From Puteibacter caeruleilacunae (GTDB lineage Bacteria > Bacteroidota > Bacteroidia > Bacteroidales > Prolixibacteraceae): a stretch of DNA of 64,000 nucleotides. Location of the stretch: contig SJCO01000008.1 in NCBI GenBank assembly GCA_005217565.1, positions 62,001 to 126,000 on the forward strand, given 5' to 3'. Made by a program: the position numbers and the translations under genes. Below, in pieces: positions 9,113-18,121 of this stretch; within the stretch, counting starts at the first letter, position 1, and every line of letters begins with the position of its first letter. The notes under the pieces are model-generated. The model made no database searches, was not told the DNA's origin, and saw only the letters and a program-made list of their open reading frames with translations.

Positions 9113-10936
9113 ATGAGATTATTAAATACAGTGTTGCCCTTCTTATTTCTTGCCTGGAGTTTAACATGTTACTCTGCAACAAGAAAGAATAGACCCAATA
9201 TTCTTTGGATCTTTATTGAAGATGCATCTTGTCACATTAGCTGTTATGGGGAGACAGCCATTCAAACTCCCAATATTGATCAACTGGCGTCGGAGGGAGT
9301 GAAGTTTGAAAATGCTTTTGTTACAGCACCTGTTTGCTCACCATCACGCTCAGCATTGGTAACCGGAATGTATCAAAATACCATAGCTGCCCACAATCAC
9401 CGCAGTCAGCGCATTAATGGTAAAGGTGCCAATTTTGCTTACAATGAAAGCAATAGATTACCCACTGAGATTGCCTTGGCGAGTGAGCTTTTCGAAAAAG
9501 CTGGCTATTATGTCTCCAACGAAAAGATTAATGGAGCTAAGGGAAAGCAGGATTATAATTTTATCAAAGAGAATATCTATTCAGGAACAAGCTGGAAGAA
9601 GTCGCCAAATGGTACTCCTTTCTTTGCACAGATTCAGCTACACGGTGGGAAAAACAGAAAGACCAAAGCCAAAACGGAAGACTTTAAACTTGCCCCATAC
9701 TATATTGAAGATGGTATCATGCGTGAAGACTGGAAAGAGTATCTTGGCTCATGGCTTGATACTGATAAAGAACTGCAGAAGATTGTCCATGATCTGAAGG
9801 AGGTTGGTGTTTACGACAATACGCTTATCTTCTTTCTAACCGACCATGGTATTTCACACTTAAGGGGAAAGCAGTTTTTATATGATGAAGGTATTAAGGT
9901 GCCATTAATTGTGAAGTTTCCTAACAGTAAACTTAAAGGAACCGTTAGGCATGATTTAGTGAAGCATATCGATTTGCTCCCAAGTTCATTGGCTTATGCG
10001 GGCATTCAAATCCCCGGAAATATACAGGGAGAGGATATTTTTAGAAACAACTATAAGAAGCAGAAATATATATTTGCCAGTCGCGATCGTTGTGATGAAA
10101 CTACCGATATTATTCGCGCCGTAAGATCAGAAAAATTCAAGTATATCCGGAATTTTTTAAGTTACCGTCCTCATGCGCAACGCAATCAGTATAAAGACTC
10201 AAAACTGATCAGTCGCCATATGCGAGAACTCTTCAAAGATGGTCAGTTGAATGAGTTGCAGGGAAGAATCTATAATACCACACGTCCGGCTGAGGAGTTA
10301 TATGATCTGGAAAATGATCCTTTGGAAATCAATAACCTGGCTTTAGATCCATCATATAAAAAAGAGTTGAAGAAAATGCGGACTTTATTATACAAATGGA
10401 TGAATGAAATCAATGATCCTGGCTTGATTCCAGAACCTTACCTTGAAGAATTGGGTAGTGAGTATGGTAATAAATATTTAGCCATGAAACAGCCGGAGCT
10501 TAAAGGTATAAACGCACGACTGATCCGAATTATCGAAGCTGGTGAACAAAAGGATATTCAAACGCTAGTGCGTGCGGTAGACTCTGATGATCCTTCAGAA
10601 AGATATTGGGCAGTAACCTGGTTAGGGGTAAACAAGATTTCAACAGCAAGAGAAAGATTAGTATCCTTAATCGAAGATCAAGAAGCGTCAGTGCGTATCG
10701 CAGCTAATTTGGCGTTGTATAAAATTGATCCAACATACAATCCTCTTCCTGCGCTAAATAAGGAACTAAAGAATGAGAATATGATTGCTGGTCTGTATGC
10801 GATGAATGCCATTGAACAGACAGGTATCAGTAATGATGAGGTGAGGAGTATTGCTGAAAAGTCATTAAAGATCAATTATGATTTTACGAAGCGATTTGGA
10901 AGATATCTTGTTGAGAAAACCAATTGTATGCAATGA
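9113..10936 (+). CDS. secreted sulfatase, heparan N-sulfatase-like, with C-terminal HEAT-type repeats
   Basis: A 607-residue sulfatase of the SGSH-like branch. Seen: signal peptide (about residues 1-21), ILWIFIEDASCHISCYG in place of the classical ADD start, formylglycine motif C75-S-P-S-R with SALVTGMYQ, and VSNEKINGAKGKQDYNF, the substitute for GKWH typical of this branch. After the sulfatase domain (to about 470) come some 110 residues of alpha-helical HEAT-like repeats (DIQTLVRAVDSDDPSERYWAVTWL; ASVRIAANLALYKI). The repeats may mediate binding but their role is not known. Third of the sulfatase run; it sits after a partial terminator. Confidence 0.92.
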   Translation: MRLLNTVLPFLFLAWSLTCYSATRKNRPNILWIFIEDASCHISCYGETAIQTPNIDQLASEGVKFENAFVTAPVCSPSRSALVTGMYQNTIAAHNHRSQRINGKGANFAYNESNRLPTEIALASELFEKAGYYVSNEKINGAKGKQDYNFIKENIYSGTSWKKSPNGTPFFAQIQLHGGKNRKTKAKTEDFKLAPYYIEDGIMREDWKEYLGSWLDTDKELQKIVHDLKEVGVYDNTLIFFLTDHGISHLRGKQFLYDEGIKVPLIVKFPNSKLKGTVRHDLVKHIDLLPSSLAYAGIQIPGNIQGEDIFRNNYKKQKYIFASRDRCDETTDIIRAVRSEKFKYIRNFLSYRPHAQRNQYKDSKLISRHMRELFKDGQLNELQGRIYNTTRPAEELYDLENDPLEINNLALDPSYKKELKKMRTLLYKWMNEINDPGLIPEPYLEELGSEYGNKYLAMKQPELKGINARLIRIIEAGEQKDIQTLVRAVDSDDPSERYWAVTWLGVNKISTARERLVSLIEDQEASVRIAANLALYKIDPTYNPLPALNKELKNENMIAGLYAMNAIEQTGISNDEVRSIAEKSLKINYDFTKRFGRYLVEKTNCMQ

Positions 10937-11316
10937 TAGAAGCCTTTTGAAAGTTATAGCTGCGGGATTTATCCCGTGGCTTAGCTTAAAAGTGCATCTC
11001 CTCAAGAATGAACATAGGCATTTTGAACCTACCAGCCTGTAGTTTCTTGTGCACATGTTCTATAGTGGTTTTTTTAATGTGCTCGAAGTAAAATCTGTTG
11101 AATACTTGAGTGAAGAAAAAACTGTAATATTCAAAATATTCCGATTCCCTAAGGTATTGTGTGCGGTTTGGTAATAGCCTGAAAAATAGGTACGTAAAAG
11201 TGTTTTTTTACGAACATTTTACTGCAATTATTATTTTCTGATCGCTTGGTGCAATGCTTTATAATAACTTCAGGCAACAATGAATGTGTAAGAATAACTA
11301 AATTAAACGTTCCCAA
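10937..11316. other. 380-bp intergenic region upstream of GH2 gene
   Basis: No gene seen. A short CGGGAT/ATCCCG hairpin follows the sulfatase stop at about 10965-10978 without a T-run. The inverted repeat CGTAAAA (11193-11199) and TTTTACG (11206-11212) matches the half-sites of the palindrome at 5440. No clear TAnnTTTG box was found, so the GH2 promoter is not placed. Confidence 0.5.
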
Positions 11317-14115
11317 ATGAAGAGATTATTGATTGTATTTTTACTAGGAGTTTTGATGGTGAATGTTGGCCAGGCCAACGATAAAGGACGTGAGGCTAAG
11401 CGCATCTATACTGGCTGGTTATTCCAGTATCATCCATCTTGTGTAGAGCATGTGAAATTCCACGACACTGGTTTTAATGATAAAGATTGGTCGTTGGTGA
11501 GTCTTCCTCATACCTGGCAGACTTATGAGACCACTAAAGATATGCATCCTTACATTCGTGCAGCATCTGAAAAGGTCGATGGTTACTGGTGGAAAGGGTG
11601 GGGATACTACCGAAAAAGTATCAATTTAAAAGAATTAAACGCTCACAAAGTATATTCCCTTGAATTTGATGGAGTGCAAAAGTACTGCAAGTTGTATGTC
11701 AATGGTAACTTTGTTGGTGATCACAAGGGTGGGTATACCAGTTTCTATTTTGATATAACCCGTTGGATGAAGAAAGGTGAAAATGTCATCTCTCTGGCTG
11801 TGTCGAATGAACGGACCGATCGATTTGGTGGAATTCCTCCAATGCACGCTGGTAATTTCAATGTGTATGGCGGTATTTACCGTGATGTTAGGCTCGTTGA
11901 GAAAAATCGTATCCATGTACCCTATCAGGGATCGTATAAACATGAAGGTGGAACGTTTATCACGACTACAATTAGTGATAGTTCAAAAGCTACAGTGCAT
12001 ATTAAATCGTACGTGAAGAACGATTGTGCGGAAGATAAATCAGTATTATTAACCACTAGTATTTTGTCTCCAAAAGGGAAGGTGTTGCAACAGCTTAAAA
12101 AGCAGGTGCAGCTGAAACAAGGCGTAATTACTGAGGTAGTACAAGAATCGTCTATAATAAAGAATCCAGGACTGTGGTCGCCTGATACTCCTAACTTGTA
12201 TAAAGTAGAGACTGCTGTGTATGAGGGGAAAGCATTACAGGATAGAATCGTTTCGCCTTTAGGTTTCCGATGGTTCCATTGGGATTATGACAAAAACACA
12301 TTGGTGTTGAATGGTAAAGAGGTACATATTCATGGTACCAATCGTCACCAGGAGTATCCATGGGTAGGTGATGCCTTACCGAAGTGGCTAACGTTGCGCG
12401 ATTTTCTTGATATCAAAAATAATCTTGGTCATAATTTTATTCGTGCTGCACACTATCCAAACGATAAGTATGTGAGTCACTTAACCGACTCGCTGGGACT
12501 TATTAATGTTGAGGAGGTTCCAAATATTAAGTCTATCAATTTCTCGGAGACTATCCAGGAACAGAATGTACGTGAAATGATCCGTAGAGATCGTAATCAT
12601 CCTTCTATTTTATTCTGGAGTATGGGGAATGAATCGAATGATGCTGCTGATAGTAAATGGGCATGGGAAGAAGATACAACCCGAATTTTACATCAACGCA
12701 AAACCCAGGGCTTTGGCGATTTTGTTACACACGATCACACGCATCTTGATATGGAAAACCTGCTAAGGGTAACTGTACGTGGATGGTACGATAAGGATGT
12801 AAAGAATCTGGAGCCTGCCAATACTGTAAAGAATCCTAAAAGCGGACAGCATGCAGGAACTGAGGAGTGGCAGCACAAAATGGCTCGCGTTGATGGGGGT
12901 AGTATTCGTGGTCGTATTGATAAGAATATTGTTGCCTGGTTGTATGAAGACCATGGCTGTGATCGTAAATATAAAAATGCACCACTGAATTATATCAACT
13001 ATAAGGGATGGGTCGACTCTTATCGTGTGCCTAAGTATCTCTACTATTTGTGGCAGGCGCATTATGCTCCTTATACAATGATATATGTACAACCGCATCA
13101 CTGGCGAAAGCAATATCTTGGTCAGCGTAAAGACTTCCAGGTAGATTCTAATTGTGAGAAGGTGGAGCTTTGGGTAAATAATCAACTGAAAGGTACACAG
13201 TATCCTACAGCTGATAATTTCTATTCGGTAACGTTTAAGGATATTCTTGTTGAAAAAGGAACGATTAAAGTTATTGGTACCAAAGGGAAAGAGAAGGTTA
13301 CTGATGAGGTGGTAATGGCTGGAGAGCCTGCTCAATTGAAGGTATGGGCTGAATATGATGAATTGAAGGCTGACGGTGCCGGATTGGCGCTTATTTGGGT
13401 TGATATCCTTGATGAAGATGGGAATCATGTGTATGGTGCAACCAACCAACTTCACTGGGAGGTTAATGGTGTTGCTTCACTTGTAGGTGCACCCACCTAT
13501 ACTTCTGATATTAATAAGACTCAGGAGCTTGACGGTCAGGGCTATATTGATGCACCTGCATTTAACATTGTTCGTACAGGTTATCAGTCTGGTAATGTGC
13601 AGGTGAAAGTGTCATCGCCAGGATTAAAAGGTGCTGATGTTTCCTTTAAAATCAAGAAGGCAAACGATGTTGATATGACTGTGGTGAATGCTCATGAGCA
13701 GCATCGTGTTGTTCGCGATCCTTCATTCAAATCGTTTTTTATTCTAAAGGAGTTTATCAAGAGGATTGATGCCAACACAACAGTCAACGATGATAACCAT
13801 AACGGCTATCGCGATGATATTGATGCATTTATTAAGCATCGCAATAAAAATACCTCGGGAGTAGCATATGATATGTTCCTTGATGAAATGGCGGCTTACC
13901 TGAACCGCATGAAGGGGGTGCTAATTGCCGACGACTATAACTTCCTGGTTGAGAATTATAACCAGTGTTGTTCTCTAATCCAACACATTAAGGATAGTGA
14001 CATGGAAAGTAACAAGAAAACAAAACTGATCAACGCTTACGGTGAACGAATGATGAAGAATAAGGAAGTGCTGGATATGGAAGCTGAGTTGAAAAAACTT
14101 AAGATATACCGCTAA
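11317..14115 (+). CDS. glycoside hydrolase family 2 enzyme (beta-galactosidase-like)
   Basis: A 932-residue secreted GH2 retaining exo-glycosidase. Domains in order: signal peptide (1-20), sugar-binding jelly roll (about 30-195, with YYRKSINL and GGIYRDVRL), Ig-like domain, TIM barrel starting near NGKEVHIHGTNRHQEYPW, and Ig-like DUF4982-type domains. The acid/base Glu is in SMGNES (about residue 435) and the nucleophile region is WLYEDHGCDR followed by the GWVDSYRVPKYLYYLWQAHY signature. A final 110 residues beyond the usual end contain an EF-hand-like NDDNHNGYRDDID loop (about 822-835) and a helical tail. With the sulfatases it probably cleaves galactose or a related sugar from desulfated oligosaccharides; substrate is inferred. 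Confidence 0.92.
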   Translation: MKRLLIVFLLGVLMVNVGQANDKGREAKRIYTGWLFQYHPSCVEHVKFHDTGFNDKDWSLVSLPHTWQTYETTKDMHPYIRAASEKVDGYWWKGWGYYRKSINLKELNAHKVYSLEFDGVQKYCKLYVNGNFVGDHKGGYTSFYFDITRWMKKGENVISLAVSNERTDRFGGIPPMHAGNFNVYGGIYRDVRLVEKNRIHVPYQGSYKHEGGTFITTTISDSSKATVHIKSYVKNDCAEDKSVLLTTSILSPKGKVLQQLKKQVQLKQGVITEVVQESSIIKNPGLWSPDTPNLYKVETAVYEGKALQDRIVSPLGFRWFHWDYDKNTLVLNGKEVHIHGTNRHQEYPWVGDALPKWLTLRDFLDIKNNLGHNFIRAAHYPNDKYVSHLTDSLGLINVEEVPNIKSINFSETIQEQNVREMIRRDRNHPSILFWSMGNESNDAADSKWAWEEDTTRILHQRKTQGFGDFVTHDHTHLDMENLLRVTVRGWYDKDVKNLEPANTVKNPKSGQHAGTEEWQHKMARVDGGSIRGRIDKNIVAWLYEDHGCDRKYKNAPLNYINYKGWVDSYRVPKYLYYLWQAHYAPYTMIYVQPHHWRKQYLGQRKDFQVDSNCEKVELWVNNQLKGTQYPTADNFYSVTFKDILVEKGTIKVIGTKGKEKVTDEVVMAGEPAQLKVWAEYDELKADGAGLALIWVDILDEDGNHVYGATNQLHWEVNGVASLVGAPTYTSDINKTQELDGQGYIDAPAFNIVRTGYQSGNVQVKVSSPGLKGADVSFKIKKANDVDMTVVNAHEQHRVVRDPSFKSFFILKEFIKRIDANTTVNDDNHNGYRDDIDAFIKHRNKNTSGVAYDMFLDEMAAYLNRMKGVLIADDYNFLVENYNQCCSLIQHIKDSDMESNKKTKLINAYGERMMKNKEVLDMEAELKKLKIYR

Positions 14116-14168
14116 AACTTTCTGTGGGTATAGATCTGGTTATACCTGCAGAGATTATTGTATCCGGC

Positions 14169-14221
14169 CTGTTTGGTTAATACATATGGGATTTGCATTG
14201 CGCAAATCCCATAGTTTTATT
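14169..14221 (+). terminator. terminator hairpin, first copy of 53-bp exact repeat
   Basis: The 12-bp stem TATGGGATTTGC (14185-14196) pairs with GCAAATCCCATA (14202-14213) around ATTGC and is followed by GTTTTATT, so it would end plus-strand transcription from the GH2 gene. All 53 bases recur identically at 17719-17771. Confidence 0.85.
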
Positions 14222-14238
14222 ACGTAAATTATAATAGA

Positions 14239-15318
14239 TTACGATTTCATCTTAACGACCATTAGTACTGGATTCGAATTCTCATTTACACCATCAATTA
14301 TCCCTTCCAATTCATATCCATACTTTGTGAAATACATCAGGTTATGCTTTAAATCAAGAGGTCTTAATGTGGTATTGCCCATTCCCCAAACATCATCATT
14401 GATACTACCATTCCTTTCATTCTTGAGATCATAGAAGAAGAACTTTTCCTTCATATTATATCTGTACTCAGCAAATAAATGTTGATCTGTTCGGTATATA
14501 TTTTTGATGAGTAAATTCTTCTTCTTTCCTGTCTGTAAGGCTGCTTTTCCAAAATCAAGCTTTACAGCAGGTATAAGCTTGTCTCCTTTTAAAGTGTACA
14601 ATGTATCCCTGGTAATTGGTTCTGGTAACAATACCGGACAGTATAAATAGGTTGCCTTTGCACACTGTGATAGATAGTTGACATATGGGTACGACGAGAA
14701 GATAGATTGATCAAGCTTAATTGTCTTAATTCTTACACTATCCTTGACCATTCCATCTTTCGAAAGCTTCAGTATATTAACTTCTGTAATAAATTTATCC
14801 TTTATAGGAATTGCAAAATTGGAGTAAACTGGCCATAACTCATCGTCAACAATAGTCATGAAGTCGACAAACTTTTTCAGGGTTATAGTACGGATGTAAG
14901 ATCCATCGAATGAATAGCAAAGAATCTTTTTATGACACGAAATATATAACTTTTGCGATATAGTATCACAGGCTAGGGCACCTATATATTGGTATTCCTG
15001 AGGACCTCGTCCTTCGTGACCTATCTGACGAATAAATTTTCCATTACGATCAAATTGAAGTACTCGCCTCATCCCATCGGTAACAAAAACATATTTTGAA
15101 GTCACCTTAAGATATATAGGATTCGAAATTAAACACGAATCATTGGTTTCGAATTTAATCACTTCAACCTTATCCGAAATGTCAGATAAATTAATTGTCG
15201 ACTGTGACTCTGTATCAACAGGAATCACTTTAAATTGATTGTCGCTATTAAATGTGCAACCTTGAATCAATAATATCAATACACTGCATGCAATTGCGAG
15301 ATTCTTATTACTTAACAT
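14239..15318 (-). CDS. 6-bladed beta-propeller lipoprotein
   Basis: About 359 residues from the ATG at 15318, giving MLSNKNLAIACSVLILLIQGC with lipobox IQGC; longer frames to 15432 run into the upstream gene and lack a signal start. The body has propeller strands such as YVFVTDGMRRVLQFDRNGKFIRQIGHEGRGPQEY, the hallmark of the Bacteroidota 6-bladed beta-propeller (DUF4934/DUF5128-like) family. These are secreted or surface proteins of unknown ligand. It overlaps the end of the next gene by about 11 bases, so the three propeller genes form one minus-strand operon of which this is last. Confidence 0.85.
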   Translation of the reverse strand: MLSNKNLAIACSVLILLIQGCTFNSDNQFKVIPVDTESQSTINLSDISDKVEVIKFETNDSCLISNPIYLKVTSKYVFVTDGMRRVLQFDRNGKFIRQIGHEGRGPQEYQYIGALACDTISQKLYISCHKKILCYSFDGSYIRTITLKKFVDFMTIVDDELWPVYSNFAIPIKDKFITEVNILKLSKDGMVKDSVRIKTIKLDQSIFSSYPYVNYLSQCAKATYLYCPVLLPEPITRDTLYTLKGDKLIPAVKLDFGKAALQTGKKKNLLIKNIYRTDQHLFAEYRYNMKEKFFFYDLKNERNGSINDDVWGMGNTTLRPLDLKHNLMYFTKYGYELEGIIDGVNENSNPVLMVVKMKS

Positions 15319-16336
15319 CAACAACATAGATTTGTAAAGATTGAACATCATCTGTAGTCTTGGGGTAAAAATATAAAGACTTAAAATCGCTTGTAAAGTT
15401 GGGTTGAATAAAGCCAGTGTTGAAAATATCATCCTTCAAACCACTAATAAGTTTGCCTGCCTGATTTCGGTACTTTATGTTTTCATATTTATTGGTGGTA
15501 ATATTGGAGACTAACGTTGAAGGCAACATTTGTTTATTGTATCCCCAAAATAGATAGTTTCCTATTCGAATTGATGGAGGTGCAATAAACTGATTAAGTC
15601 TATCTTTAGGAAAATCTGAAATCTTAAACTCATTGATTACATTCATTTTGCCATCGCGTATTGCAAATAATTTATCTGAATTTCTCAAGCCCATTGAAAC
15701 GTAGAGGATATTGTCGGCACACGAGAACTTACCTATTTTACTTACTGATGTTCCTGATAACGCTTTTTCTTTCAATGTCTTGATCTCTTTAAATTCTTTC
15801 CCTTTAAGATCTGAACAACAGAGAGAATAGCTTACCTGATCGTTATTGTAGCCCACTAAAATGTACCAAAGTTTCTTGTTGAAGCAGCAATAGCATTGAG
15901 GTAAATACTCTGTTTTAAATGAGTATAGAAGACCTCCATTGTAGTCGAAGCATTTGAGCTCATTTTTTCTCAAAACAAAGAGGTGTTGGTTTGGCTCATC
16001 AACCGCAATGTCTACTATTCCTTCACGATGTGCATCAATCTTTCTAATAAACTCTCCATTCGATTTGTACTGCAATAAAGTATGTGGATATCCTTTCTGT
16101 TCAACACTACCTTCCGTTATGAATAAATATTCGTTGGTTTTTACGGTTTGCGATATTCTATAAACAGATACATCATCAGGATTTTGCAAGGTAATAGCAT
16201 ACGACTTGTCAGCCATTTGTGATAAGCTAACCACTCCTTTGTCGGCCGACTTAAAGGTGATTACCTTCTTTTTCTGTGCATTACCAACTAATGCAATGAT
16301 AACGAGTAGCAATGTTAGTGTTGTTGATCTCATCAT
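15308..16336 (-). CDS. secreted 6-bladed beta-propeller protein
   Basis: A 342-residue protein with a cleavable signal (MMRSTTLTLLLVIIALVGNAQ). Repeats of the form YLFITEGS..GYPHTLLQYKSNGEFIRKIDAHREGIVDIAVDEPNQHLFVLRKNELKCFDYNG show the YSNGEFIRKI blade motif of the 6-bladed propeller family. It is the middle gene of three, 20 bases after the upstream one. The function of the family is not established; related proteins often sit in glycan loci or next to membrane sensors. No lipobox, so it is probably periplasmic or exported. Confidence 0.83.
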   Translation of the reverse strand: MMRSTTLTLLLVIIALVGNAQKKKVITFKSADKGVVSLSQMADKSYAITLQNPDDVSVYRISQTVKTNEYLFITEGSVEQKGYPHTLLQYKSNGEFIRKIDAHREGIVDIAVDEPNQHLFVLRKNELKCFDYNGGLLYSFKTEYLPQCYCCFNKKLWYILVGYNNDQVSYSLCCSDLKGKEFKEIKTLKEKALSGTSVSKIGKFSCADNILYVSMGLRNSDKLFAIRDGKMNVINEFKISDFPKDRLNQFIAPPSIRIGNYLFWGYNKQMLPSTLVSNITTNKYENIKYRNQAGKLISGLKDDIFNTGFIQPNFTSDFKSLYFYPKTTDDVQSLQIYVVDVK

Positions 16337-16356
16337 AGTATTGGTGTTATTTAGTG

Positions 16357-17505
16357 TTACTTAAATCGTATTATGCGAACAATAGGATTGTCGGCAATAT
16401 CTATTTTCACTGCTATCTTCTTTAGCTCACCCTTCAGTATTCCTCTCTTCAACCATGCCTTTAGATGGTGTGCCTGTAGAAGTCGAATAGTCATATTCTT
16501 AGGAATGTCGATATCTTCAATTTCATTTCTCCAGTTTTTGCAATCAAAGAATTGGTTTGATCTAAAGTCGTAAAGAATATTATTAACGTCTATTCCTACA
16601 GGAGGCTTTTCTCCATTTTGAACCATGCGGTGAATATTCTTTAAATCGCTCCTTCTATATGTTGCAAGTACAATCATATTGTCTGTTTTCATAGAAATAA
16701 CCGTAGATATGGGAGGTTCTGAAAAAACACTTGGAGTTTGAACGAATAGGGGAGTTAGCTTTTTATCTTTGCTTAACCGGTAGATGGTATCGCAAGAAGT
16801 AGATGTAAGGATAAACTCATCACCAAACTTTGAATTACCACTATAAGTTTTAGTTGATGTAAAAACGCCATCAGAAACGAGCATTGTCGGATTTGCTTTA
16901 CTTAGTGTGATGTTCAGTTTTGAGGTAATTTCACCGTTGTTTTTTGAGAGAAACATATAAGGTTTCTTCTGCTTTAGAGTCCCATAACGATATTCATGAA
17001 ATACCAGCAGCGATTCATTGTCATAGTTGAATATCTTGGTTATATTCAAATTTGCAGGACAAGCTATAGTGCGGAGCGAAATACCTTTATCAGAAAATAC
17101 ATGTATCTTTTTACTGAGTTTATCTAATATAAATACCTCTTTGTTTTCTTCGTCATACGCTGCATATGATATAATTTTATAACCAATTCCTCCTTTGTGG
17201 TTACAATGTGATATACACTTTCCTGTCATATCGAAAATGAACACATCTCCTATTTTCCAATTGGTGATTAGTATGTGATTGTCGGAAACATGGTAAATAT
17301 GTGCTCCTTTATCCAATAGAACATTAGCACTTGTTTCTAATGGGATATAAGTAGTATCTGCAATAAGCTGGAGAGACTTTTCAGGGTACTGCTTTAGTTT
17401 ATCAAATATAGGAAGATTTAATTGGTTTGTTTTGAGGTTATTTACCTGACCCAGTGTAATGTATGAGGTTAGAATTAATAATGCAAGAATACGTAGTTTC
17501 ATCAT
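16357..17505 (-). CDS. secreted 6-bladed beta-propeller protein
   Basis: A 382-residue protein with signal MMKLRILALLILTSYITLGQ and the propeller signature TTYIPLETSANVLLDKGAHIYHVSDNHILITNWKIGDVFIFDMTGKCI, the N-terminal strand set of the DUF5128/6-bladed beta-propeller family. It is the first gene of the three-gene minus-strand operon. No clear TAnnTTTG promoter was found in the 213 bases between it and the repeat at 17719. The three paralogues differ widely in sequence, so they are not a recent tandem duplication. Confidence 0.83.
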   Translation of the reverse strand: MMKLRILALLILTSYITLGQVNNLKTNQLNLPIFDKLKQYPEKSLQLIADTTYIPLETSANVLLDKGAHIYHVSDNHILITNWKIGDVFIFDMTGKCISHCNHKGGIGYKIISYAAYDEENKEVFILDKLSKKIHVFSDKGISLRTIACPANLNITKIFNYDNESLLVFHEYRYGTLKQKKPYMFLSKNNGEITSKLNITLSKANPTMLVSDGVFTSTKTYSGNSKFGDEFILTSTSCDTIYRLSKDKKLTPLFVQTPSVFSEPPISTVISMKTDNMIVLATYRRSDLKNIHRMVQNGEKPPVGIDVNNILYDFRSNQFFDCKNWRNEIEDIDIPKNMTIRLLQAHHLKAWLKRGILKGELKKIAVKIDIADNPIVRIIRFK

Positions 17506-17718
17506 ATAGCAGCTATATAATTGGGTTGCATAATTTTATTTAATCATACAATTTACTAAATAATCTTCGTTTTACATATTTTTTAGGGCACTAACCGACG
17601 AACGGTCATATATAGGAGTGGACGGTTGATTTTGGAGAGTGAGTGGTATTTGATAGACATAAACTAATCCAGAAGCTTACAATAATTAGTTATATTCGCA
17701 TAGAATATTGCAGAAGCT

Positions 17719-17771
17719 CTGTTTGGTTAATACATATGGGATTTGCATTGCGCAAATCCCATAGTTTTATT
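17719..17771 (+). repeat. second copy of the 53-bp exact hairpin repeat
   Basis: Identical over 53 bases to 14169-14221, in the same orientation. The T-run is on the plus strand, but no plus-strand gene ends here; neighbours on both sides are minus-strand. It therefore makes little sense as a native terminator and, with the first copy, brackets the three propeller genes. Confidence 0.9.
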
Positions 17772-17788
17772 TTGATGAATAGTAGTTG

Positions 17789-18118
17789 TTATGCTACCTC
17801 AATGCTATCGTCATCAATCTCAATCCTGAATTTTATTTTTGCATTTAGCGCTTTTAACACCTTTAACATCGTGGATATTGTTAAGTTCTGAGAGCCAGAC
17901 TCTATTTTGGAAATTTGACTTTTCCCTTTACCAATGAGTACGCCAAGTTGAGTTTGACTAAGCCCCTTTTCTTTACGCAAAGATTTAATCTTATGTGCTA
18001 AAATTTCGAGTTTCAGTTCTTCCTCAAACTGATCTCGCTTTTCACTCCCAATGGGACCAATTTGCTGATCAATAATTTCGTCGAGTGAATATGCTTTTAA
18101 CTTACCTACCTGTTTCAT
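17789..18118 (-). CDS. higA: HigA-type antitoxin, XRE-family DNA-binding protein
   Basis: A 109-residue protein. The N-terminal 45 residues are a linker (SLDEIIDQQIGPIGSEKRDQFEEELK); residues about 48-103 form an XRE helix-turn-helix (IKSLRKEKGLSQTQLGVLIGKGKSQISKIESG). It follows the toxin gene by 3 bases, the usual toxin-first order of HigBA modules. Known role: it neutralises the toxin and represses the operon. The start ATG at 18118 gives MKQVGKLKAYSLDEIIDQ. Its whole length resembles the C-terminal 90 residues of the DUF6266 fusion gene 600 bases upstream. Confidence 0.88.
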   Translation of the reverse strand: MKQVGKLKAYSLDEIIDQQIGPIGSEKRDQFEEELKLEILAHKIKSLRKEKGLSQTQLGVLIGKGKSQISKIESGSQNLTISTMLKVLKALNAKIKFRIEIDDDSIEVA

Positions 18119-18121
18119 TAT

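Noticed and set aside
12763-13455. 230-codon minus-strand frame opposite the GH2 gene
   Set aside because: It lies wholly within a well-supported coding sequence, has no recognisable domain or signal, and its composition follows from the sense codons.
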